Origin: Phytophthora sp. 'mugwort'
Taxonomy: Eukaryota > Oomycota > Peronosporomycetes > Peronosporales > Peronosporaceae
DNA: 64,000 bases
Direction of reading: 5' to 3'
Assembly: GCA_033558025.1 (NCBI GenBank)
Contig: JAUCEF010000014.1
Location: 1,178,001-1,242,000, forward strand
A program made the position numbers and the translations under genes. The notes under the pieces were generated by a model. It did not search any database and was not told the origin of the DNA. It saw nothing but the letters and a program-made list of their open reading frames with translations. Positions 56,779 through 64,000 of this stretch are shown piece by piece (position 1 is the first letter of the stretch; the number at the start of each line of letters is the position of its first letter).

Positions 56779-57296
56779 CTACCAGTCTCGCTCCGGCATC
56801 TTTCGATCGTTGTGCGAATTCATGATGCTTTTGAAGATGGTGCCTGAATGTCTACCTCCACCTTGATCGGATATTATTTCCGTAATATGAGAGGCGTTGT
56901 TTGATGACGACGGGAAAACATTTTCAGCAAAAACCTTCGACCCCCCCTCTCCAACCCAAATGATCCCAGCCACGTCCACTTCGCGTTGCACTAACGCCTA
57001 TCACACTTAGCTGCATATTCATCGACGACCAATTCCTTAGACTCTTCACAGCTTTTGACCTGCATCCTAAACTTCACATAGATATGAATCGCATTGGACG
57101 GCAGACTGTCGAATATCAACTCTTTTTTGTTTTGTGGTCGGATTGGCAGCTTGTCGATATCGATCTCCAGATTCCCGTCGTCATCGATCAACGCCTCTCC
57201 TATTATGGAAAAGGATGGGAGGAAGTGAAGGTAAGCCTGGCGAGGTAAGTACATGTGTGGTTTCGTCCCTGGTAGGTGTGATATGAAAAAAAGACA
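56779..57296 (-). pseudogene. Unrecognised coding segment joined to the truncated Ty3 element
   Basis: From about 57200 the frame reads IIGEALIDDDGNLEIDIDKL and SLPSNAIHIYVKFRMQVKSC, stopping near 56991. One frame over it goes on REVDVAGIIWVGEGGSKVFA and SNNASHITEIISDQGGGRHS to 56779. The sense is coherent across one shift. It abuts the point where the Ty3 reverse transcriptase reading ends (about 57298), so it is probably the pre-insertion sequence or another element. Family unknown. Confidence 0.35.
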
Positions 57297-58226
57297 CCTC
57301 CCTTCGTGAAGATAATGACGTCGTCTAGATATACGAGGCAGCACTGCCAAGTCAGTCCTCTCAGCACTGCATCCATCATCCGTTGAAACGTGCCCGGGGC
57401 ATTGGCCAGCCCGAACGGCATCCTCACGAACGAAAGAGCCCCTTCCTCGTCACGAAACCTGTCTTGTCACGGTCCTTGAGCGCGACTGGTACCTGCTAGT
57501 ACCCTTCATGTAGGTCTAGGCTGCTGAAGCGCTGAGTCCCGTACATGTTCTCCAGCGTCTCGTCGATCCGCGGCAACGGATAAACGTTCTTCTTGGTTGT
57601 CGCGTTCAGCATGCGGTAGTCGAAGCAGAATCGCATCGTTTCGTCCTTCTTCTTCCTAGTACTACCGGGAAGCCCAGGCGCCATGGGCTTCGCTGTACCA
57701 CACCCCTACGCAGCATCCTGTCGACTTCGTCGTCAATCACCTTGAGTTCCTCATGAGCATGGCGCCTAGGTCGTACCTTGATCGGTTGCGCATCGTCCGT
57801 GTGGATCTCGTGCTCGACATCTAGTGCCGTGGCAGGTGGACAACCCTCTCGTGGTTCAAGGAGAGAGGGGAAACACCTCAGCATCTTGATCATCAGGTCG
57901 CGGTCGTCATCCACCATGTCGCCGAGCTCCAAATCTGACTCGTTGCTGAGCGGCTGCTCCACCGTCTGCATCTCCTGGTCTAGGCACTGCTGCACACACT
58001 CCCTGTCTAACTCGCCCGTGACCTCCATGATCTCCATCTCGCTGTCGTTCGGCACCCAAGTCCCCAACGTCTCCTTGCTCGGGAGCTTCGTGGTGCGCCC
58101 CATCAAACTGAGTATGGGCACCGTGATCCCTCCCTCTTCCACCGTGGCTACCGTCGGGGCTAACAGCAAATGCTGCTGCCTCCTTGTCCGGGCAGTCCCT
58201 TGGTACCTAGGCTTCGGCATGAACAC
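57297..58226 (-). pseudogene. Ty3-type reverse transcriptase, broken and truncated
   Basis: 58226-57606 leads through the linker (MIKMLRCFPSLLEPREGCPP; KVRPRRHAHEELKVIDDEVD) to RMLRRGVVQRSPWRLGFPV. After a shift, 57684-57496 reads ETMRFCFDYRMLNATTKKN then YPLPRIDETLENMYGTQRF and SSLDLHEGY, the block with the first catalytic aspartate (S-S-L-D-L). An in-frame TAG stands at 57498-57496. The reading resumes QVPVALKDRDKTGFVTRKGL, shifts once more, and gives MPFGLANAPGTFQRMMDAVL and LVYLDDVIIFTKGG with an intact Y-L-D-D catalytic pair. It stops there: the next bases are unrelated. Confidence 0.8.
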
Positions 58227-59098
58227 ACCAGTCGTCCCCTCCGGAGCTGTAATGCGAGCATTACGTTGTGCACCGTCTGTATGTGGATCTTCGCCTTCCT
58301 GATCAGGCGAGCCTTAGCTGTCCGCGTCATCGCGCCGATGCCTGAGAATGGGGCCACCACCTTGGCGTCCCCGTCGCACCACTTCATCTCGCTCACTATG
58401 AAGTCAATCTTCACTCCGTGGTCGTACATCCAGTCGTCACCCACGAGGAAGTCCCTCGTCTCGCTGTCCACCAGTAACACATTAACTACTGTGGGCTGCT
58501 GATACTGTGTCGCGAACCTGAACCTCCAGACACCGAAGACCTTGACCGCTGTACCGCTAAAGCCCTCCATGTAGTCCACAGGCGCCATCGTGGCTAAACG
58601 CTCGTCGTACTGCAGCCACCACTTGCCGGCCATGTTGTACTGAGCACACGTGTCCAGCTTGAAGGGCTTGCGCTCACTCTTGACCTCCACCGTGGTGGTG
58701 AGCAGCAGGTCCACTGCCACTGCCCGAGCTGCTCTCAACTTGGCCACACTCACCGGTGTCGAAGGCACGTCCAGTATCTTGACCGTGGGCCGCTCGTAAG
58801 TACTGCCGCAACGGTACTCGTAACACTTCTGCATGCGCCGCTGGTGCTTGATCTTGCGCAGCGAGTCTTTTGCGTATGGCAATGCCAACCCTGCCGCCTC
58901 CGCCTCTTCTCCCGTCAAGCGTCTCGCCTGACGCTGTCCGTTGCGACGGACATCATCCATCGCCTGATAGACTCCCTTCTCGTTCCGCTGTACGCCCATC
59001 TCCTGCTCATGTTGTCGCCGCCCATGCTCGTACCGTCGTAGTGCCTTGGCACGTCCCTTCCAAACACGCTGTTGGTAGCGGCGCCGTTCACATGACAC
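58160..59098 (-). pseudogene. Retroviral-type aspartic protease region with altered active site
   Basis: A 312-codon frame with a basic N-terminal half and, at residues 148-156, LDTCAQYNM in place of the usual D-T/S-G-A triad motif. Codon 151 (58648-58646) is TGT, so glycine has become cysteine. The rest of the fold is readable: APVDYMEGFSGTAVKVFGVW, FLVGDDWMYDHGVKIDFIVS and a conserved end, SEMKW. Retropepsins act as dimers in capsid maturation. The lost glycine would be expected to impair the fold next to the catalytic aspartate. Confidence 0.7.
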
Positions 59099-59117
59099 AC
59101 GCAGACTGGTTTCCTCG

Positions 59118-60221
59118 TCACTCCCAGTCGTTTGCGGCGATCACCCTCAGGCCCATGGCGGCCATCAGTAACTGTTGCGCGACTCCCTCCCTCGTGTCAT
59201 TCTCCCCGGCGACGTTGCCGGCCGCCAGCAACTCCATGCGGCGGGCCTCAGCTAATGCCAGCTTTTCGAACCCATCGACGAGGATGTCGTTCCGCTTCTC
59301 CACCTCGTTGACTGCGTCGCGGGCGGCGATGCTCGACACCAACGCCTTACGGAACTCGTAGCTGGATTCCGGCATCTCGAAGTCCTCCTCGTCCACCACG
59401 CCGTCCGTCCTCTTCGTCTCTTCACGGACCTCTGGTGGGCACTCGCACGCGGACACTGCGTGCAGGACGTCACGCTGCGTTCACTCCCTCCGCTTCTCTG
59501 TGCGATGGTTCCACCACTCCTGTTCTTCAGCCTTCCACTTATGCGTCTCCGTGGCCAGCACCTTAAGCTGCAGCTCCTTGGCTCCCATCTGATCACCCTT
59601 CTGCATCTCGGCCTTTATGGCTACCATCACCAAGGCAGGACTGCCCATTCTGTCTGGTACACCGCGTCCTGAGGCCTCGCCTCCCTGTGCAGGGCCTTCT
59701 ACGCGCATCACCTCGGTCATCTCTCGCTGTCTTCGTGGCAAGGGCCCGTTATTCCGCCAGGCCCCGCCGCTTCTTGCCCGCCTTCTTCTCCTGGTTGACG
59801 TTGTTGTCGTCTGTCGACTCTACCTGCTCCGTGTCGTCGTCCATGGTCTTGACGTCTACCTCCTTGCTGTTGATGGAGCACGCGCCATCCCCAGCCTTGA
59901 ACTCCTCCGCTGCCTTTGGGCGCGCCGCATCGATCGCTCCATCCCCAGTCTTGACGCCATCGTCCGCAGCTTCACGCCATCTCTCCTTCTCGAGTGATGC
60001 ATTCAGCGCGCCCTCCTCTCCCGTTTCTCCTGGCGAGGCGTTGGCCACGCCTTCTCGTCCTCGTTCTGGTCTCTGTCGCCCTCGTGCCGGTCTCACGGAT
60101 CGTAAGGCCGAGGCCCCTACGTCCGCTGGCCGTTTCCCACCGTCTTATCGCCGCCTCCCTCCTTGGGGTTCTGAGCGCTGTCCGCTGCTAGGTCTTGCTG
60201 TTTCAGCCTGCACTCCCGCGC
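59118..60221 (-). pseudogene. Gag-pol connecting region, several frames
   Basis: Reading begins at 60214 with RECRLKQQDLAADSAQNPKE, the far side of the zinc knuckle, and stops after about 33 codons at a TAG. Then 60096-59749 is an acidic/lysine-rich frame, 59741-59481 a helical one (MVAIKAEMQKGDQMGAKELQ) and 59456-59118 another helical one (SSYEFRKALVSSIAARDAVN). They are charged and coiled-coil prone, without enzymatic motifs, and lie between gag and protease. Confidence 0.5.
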
Positions 60222-60258
60222 AGGGTTTAGGGTTTAGGGTTTAGGGTTTAGGGTTTAG
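60222..60258. repeat. Interstitial telomeric repeat, five TTTAGGG units
   Basis: The + strand reads GGG followed by five TTTAGGG-type units, the last one short by one G. TTTAGGG is the telomeric unit of oomycetes and of most plants. It is not at a chromosome end, since coding sequence of one retroelement continues on both sides. Confidence 0.95.
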
Positions 60259-61922
60259 GAAGTGTCCAACGTAACCGCAATAGTAGCACGAGAAGCCTGG
60301 TGATTGACCGTCGGCCGGTGACAGTGGGTTCTTGGTGCCCGCGTACCGTTGATAGTTAGCCAGCTGTTCCTCCTTCGTCTTCATCGGTGCCGGGCCGTAG
60401 CGACTCGCGCCGCCACCACATGTCATGCTGGTTCTGGCCCGCGCCGACTTGGTTGACTCGTCCGCTTCTCCATCCTGGTCCGTTCTGGCCACCAGTCTGA
60501 GGCGACTTTTGCGCGCCTGCTGGAAGGTTGCCCGTTGCGCCACCCAGTCGAATTTTTGAACCGCCCGCACAAGGGCTAGTGCCCAGCGGCACCAAGGTAT
60601 AACCTGGCGGTACCATGTACCCTTGCTGTGCCGGCGGCACCGCATAGCTAGCGTATCCTGGCGGCAAAAATGCCACGTCGCCTCCAACGGCCATTGTCCC
60701 ATCGGGCTGACCAGTCTTCCTTCGGCGTCATATCTGGGTGGCTTCTGAGGAGGCAGCTGTCCAAAGCCCATCATTCCCAAATTTGCCGGTCCAACAGCTC
60801 CTGGTGATCGCTTCTACTCTGGCGACTCCAATGGCGCCGACGCCCCCAGCGGCGTGCGTGAGTTGCCACCCGCCGCGCATCTTGCTTCGCCATCGCTTCT
60901 TCAAGGCCGACCCGATGACCTTCTCCAAATTAGCCGACCTGCCGAATGGCGACCCGTACCGCCTCGTCCAAGGTAGCCGGCTCCCGGTCGCGCACGTGGT
61001 TTGCCGAGTCTTGGTTGCCCATGCCGTTCTAGAAGGCGTCGATCAGCCACTCTTCGCCAATGCCGCGGTCCGCCACAATCGCGCGCAACACCGCGGCGTA
61101 CTCGACCAACGGCTCGCCCCTCATCTGCTTGCGGTCGTTCAGGCTGACCACCTTTGGGTCTGATCGCTGTTCCCCGTACCGAGCTCTCAGCAAGCGCGCC
61201 AAGCTCTCGTCTGTCTCCTCCGTGATGTTGATGATGATGTTGCCGTACCATCGTAACGCCTTACCTTCTAAGTGCGACGCCATCTCGAAGTACACCTCAT
61301 CGCTGCGCCAGTGAAGACCCAGCGTTCGTTCCTGTCGGCGTGCTTCCGTCTGGACAGCTCTCAACCATGTCGAGATCGGCATGGTGCCGTCGAGACCCTT
61401 GAAGACGGGTAGACGCATCTTCTTCGGCCCACGATACTCCCTGATGATCTCTCGGATCGGTGCTGGCTGCGTCGTCGTGGTTCGTGGCGCTTGTGATGGC
61501 ACTCTGGGCGCTGGTGGTGGCTGAGGTGCCATTCGTGGAGCTGATGACGCCCGCCGGTTACGTGCTCTTCCATCGCTAACTTCCTCGTTCAAGTCGAGCG
61601 TCTCCTCGTCACTCTCAGCGTGCTGCTCGCTGGCACCCGCTTGTCCATGCTGCTCTTGCCCTTCGTGGCCGCCACGGCCGCCGGCTCCAGTCCCTTCCCC
61701 GTCGGAACCAGGGTCAGCGGTTACGCCGCCTGGAGCTCGAGTTGCGTGCTGTGCGGAGTGTCCCCGCTCGCCATGCGCACATCTTCCGTCATCAGCTCCA
61801 GTTGTCTTCCGTCGTCCGTCTCCACGATGCTTTTTCTTGCGCGTGGTGCGGGTGGGGTCCGAATCCCGTCGCCGCTGCGCTCGAAGCTCTCTCTCAGTAG
61901 TAGCTCCAATCTCCGTCGCCAT
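60240..61922 (-). pseudogene. Ty3-type gag (capsid and zinc knuckle), interrupted
   Basis: The start is MATEIGATTERELRAQRRRD (ATG 61922); the longer frame from 61970 lacks further conserved text. An acidic/basic N-terminal arm is followed by the capsid domain: LPVFKGLDGTMPISTWLRAV, EVYFEMASHLEGKALRWYGN and ESLARLLRARYGEQRSDPKV. A TAG at 61031-61029 interrupts it, and the same frame continues NGMGNQDSANHVRDREPATL for about 60 codons. Another frame (60780-60241) ends in GFSCYYCGYVGHF, the first three ligands of a C-x2-C-x4-H-x4-C zinc knuckle. The expected fourth Cys is beyond a 37-nt telomeric-repeat insertion (RECRLK on the other side). Confidence 0.8.
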
Positions 61923-62301
61923 GTCCTCTTCCCTTAGTTTCCCCTGTCCCAGTAACACAGACACAAACATCGTCCAGATGCGTTAGTACCTTTCTGTCTT
62001 AATAGTTCTCTCGCCGAACCTCGACCATGCTTTCTTCGTCACAGATAGCAGCGGGGCTCAGAGAACACAACAGCAAGCAGCTCGTCGACCACTGCCGTGC
62101 GTTACCGACAGAAAGGCCGGCACCTTACCCGACGTACTCCTCCGTAGCCGAATCAGGCTTTCGCTCATGCAGCGACTTCGAACAGCATCGAGGCGATACT
62201 GCCGGCAACAACTTCGGCTCCTGTCCAGGCGGCAGAGCTTTGGTTGGTCAAATCGACCGTCCGGAGACAAGATCGTGGTGGTCACCCTCCAGGCGAAGGT
62301 G

Positions 62302-62442
62302 TGCTCCCAGGCGGAGACTTGTGCGTCCAGGCGACGACTTTTGCTCCCAGGTGGAGATTTGTGCGTCCAGGTGACGACTTCGACCATCCTCCAGGCGAGG
62401 ATGCGCTCCTAGGCGGAGCTTTCTGCGTCCAGACGACCACTT
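62302..62442. repeat. 40-bp imperfect tandem repeats
   Basis: Units of the form TGCTCCCAGGCGGAGACTTG...GCGTCCAGGCGACGACTT at 62302-62340 and 62342-62380, and a degenerate one at 62402-62442. Short CTCCAGGCGA boxes separate them. Confidence 0.75.
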
Positions 62443-63221
62443 AAACACTCTCCAGGCGAAAGTGCGCACCCTCATCGGGTCGAGTGACTTGAGACCACTG
62501 CCCAGGCGGCAGGATCATGGGCCCGCCTGTCATACCGACAAGTTCCCTTCCTTGACGTAGACACCAGTACATGTCCACTCTGTTTTCTTCCTTCCTTGAT
62601 GCCTTAGTCAGACCGACCAGGCCAGAGTCTTTCGTCAACCGACGAACTTCCCCATGTAGCGTAGCCCGCGTCCGTGAGGACGCCCGAAACGCCACTGTAT
62701 GACCCCCAAGTAATCGTTGTCTTCGTCACCACCCCAGCTAGGGCGGAGCTTTCTTGAAGCTCCGTGAAACCACAGCGCGGCTGATGAGAGTCCCCGGACT
62801 CCCCCACCCCCGACGGTAGTCATCGCGGAACAGTAATGGCGGGGCTCAGCTAACGACACATGAGGACCCAGGCGGCCACTCGTGAACGACACCGACAGAC
62901 CGGCAGATGGCTTACCCGACGCACTACCCTGTGTCCACTAAGCTCGATCTCTTACCTTACAAACAGTTCACTCACGGTTGTGTATTGCTCTCTGGACCGC
63001 AAGTTCTGTACTGAGCCCTCGCGCGACCTCTAACCCGGCCTGCAGCGCTTCGCCCGACCGCTGACCCGGCCGAAAGCGACTCTTCGCCCCGACTCTCCGT
63101 CTCCATGCTTCCAGATCCGTCCATTCGCCACGCTGGCGGTCCCTCGCTTCGTGTGAGCCCATCGCCACGCAGCTGCCTACACCTACGGTTCCCTGCCTGC
63201 TCACCGCCGCTAGTCCTTCTT

Positions 63222-63389
63222 GATCCGCTGCTGCACGTCCGGCTTGGTCTGCTATTGCTCGTCCATCTTGGTCTCCTGCTGCTCGTTCGTCTTGATCTGC
63301 TGCTGTCTGTTCGTGTTGATCTGCTGTTGCTCGTCCACCTTGATCCTCTGCCGCTCGTTCGTCTTAATCTCGTGCTGCTCATCCGTCTG
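63222..63389. repeat. 24-bp minisatellite, seven copies
   Basis: Consecutive units start at 63222, 63246, 63270, 63294, 63318, 63342 and 63366; consensus about GATCTGCTGCTGCTCGTYCR plus TCTT. The period is 8 codons, so both strands stay open through the array (plus strand LLLVHLDLL-like, minus strand RTSSRRPRW-like). Confidence 0.9.
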
Positions 63390-63689
63390 CTGCTTGCCCG
63401 TTTACTCCATGTCCGTCAGGTCGATCAACTTGCCGCTCTGCCGATGCACACGATGCCTACTCTCTCATATATTCGGTTACGATAGTGGCACCTGATACTC
63501 CCGACAAAAAGCTGTCCCGTGCTGTAGTACCACAGGGTGCGAGCTGATCGATTTGCTGCGGTCAGACTCATATTTCGATCTATATAGTGATCGTAAATCT
63601 CGTGCTCTGGTTGCGGAGGGGTCTGTAGCCGGTGCGCCTGATGGAACAGAAGGGTCGATATGTGTTGCGGTGTTAGCACCTAGCGATGG

Positions 63690-64000
63690 CGAGTTGCTGG
63701 AAGTGGGTAGTTATATCTAGATCATTCCTACGCGCTGCGAGCTAGCCAAAATTGGACACCAGCCGAAGAACGAGCTGGAATCTGACATGCTCACCGCTCT
63801 GGGAATCCTGCCGCGTGGCTAAAAGTGTTGCGGCGCGACGCGGAACATAGATCTATCATGCAAGGACATTGAAAGCCAAAAAGGTAAAAGAATTAATGAG
63901 GACTCAGGTGTTAAATCGACTACGATCGTGGCGCTCTGTGTTTATAAAGCTGCTGTGAATGGGCGGGCGTCATCGTCGAGGCGCCGCGGACTAGCGACGT
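63690..64000. other. Flank beyond the candidate LTR
   Basis: A + frame reads AKIGHQPKNELESDMLTALG with stops on both sides; not assignable. The window ends here. Confidence 0.3.

Larger units (their letters stand above)
57297..63676 (-). mobile_element. Ty3-like LTR retrotransposon, 3'-truncated
   Basis: Minus-strand order is: a candidate 5' LTR and leader (about 63676-61923), gag (61922-60240), a connecting region (60221-59118), protease (59098-58160) and reverse transcriptase (58226-57297). RNase H, integrase and the 3' LTR are missing. Gag before protease before RT fits a Ty3/gypsy-type element. The coding part is GC-rich compared with the AT-richer flanks. Damage includes an in-frame TAG in gag, a telomeric-repeat insertion, a protease active-site change, an in-frame TAG and frameshifts in RT, and truncation at about 57298. 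Confidence 0.8.
61923..63676 (-). other. Candidate 5' LTR and leader of the Ty3-like element
   Basis: No gag/pol motif occurs here. It contains a 24-bp minisatellite (63222-63389), a 40-bp imperfect repeat cluster (62302-62442) and two related segments about 785 bp apart (near 62055-62140 and 62840-62930, sharing GCGGGGCTCAG and CTTACCCGACG). A possible LTR start is TGCTAACACCGC (minus strand, about 63683 downward). Without a second LTR the limits are provisional, and no primer binding site could be fixed. Confidence 0.4.

Noticed and set aside
58870..60244. Several plus-strand ORFs of 110-185 codons over the retroelement
   Set aside because: Serine/proline/leucine-rich shadows of the GC-rich minus-strand gag-pol reading.
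60222..60258. Chromosome end (true telomere)
   Set aside because: Only five units, with the same retroelement gene continuing on both sides.

Overview
This is nuclear DNA of a filamentous oomycete, most likely Phytophthora or a close relative. Supporting signs are two intact intronless genes of an oomycete-type bZIP-like family, an oomycete-style initiator just upstream of one of them, TTTAGGG repeats, and remnants of Crypton, Mutator-like (MULE), PIF/Harbinger, hAT, Tc1/mariner, pogo, LINE and Ty3 elements. No rRNA, prokaryotic operon or CRISPR array was seen. It looks like a gene-poor, repeat-rich compartment. Only two protein genes look intact (18338-19615 and 46639-47856, both +); nearly everything else is decayed mobile DNA.

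Layout. 1-9.3 kb: a pogo-type fragment, a broken MULE, two unrecognised gene remnants and a LINE reverse-transcriptase relic. 9.6-15.6 kb: a train of transposase wrecks, Tc1/mariner, hAT, and a complete-looking Harbinger element with terminal inverted repeats and two tail-to-tail genes. 16.7-19.6 kb: a bZIP-like pseudogene (stops only, no frameshift) in tandem with its intact paralogue. 20.0-23.95 kb: a helicase tail, a Crypton-type tyrosine recombinase, a 55-bp minisatellite, a hairpin and a broken C2H2/RING gene. 26.9-28.6 kb: a second hAT. 30.8-34.8 kb: unrecognised remnants, one with an endonuclease-like motif. 35-39.6 kb: a pogo-type transposase, foldback miniature elements and recurring GGGCGC palindromes. 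40-41.7 kb: a possibly intron-bearing remnant. 43.7-45.4 kb: a pogo element with 28-bp TIRs and TA flanks. 46.6-47.9 kb: the second intact bZIP-like gene. 52.0-53.3 kb: another Harbinger-type transposase. 54.0-54.9 kb: a second MULE. 57.3-63.7 kb: a 3'-truncated Ty3-like element on the minus strand.

The most unusual observation is a 37-nt block of telomeric repeat sitting inside the CCHC zinc knuckle of the Ty3-like gag (60222-60258), with the gag reading resuming on the far side. Other notable signals are a 73-bp near-perfect palindrome in a 107-bp TA-flanked miniature element, frameshifts located exactly at 9-11 nt G/C runs in at least two unrelated wrecks, and catalytic-residue losses in several transposases.

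Genes do not form a pathway here. The two intact bZIP-like genes are the likely host functions. All family assignments come from reading motifs by eye, without database searches.
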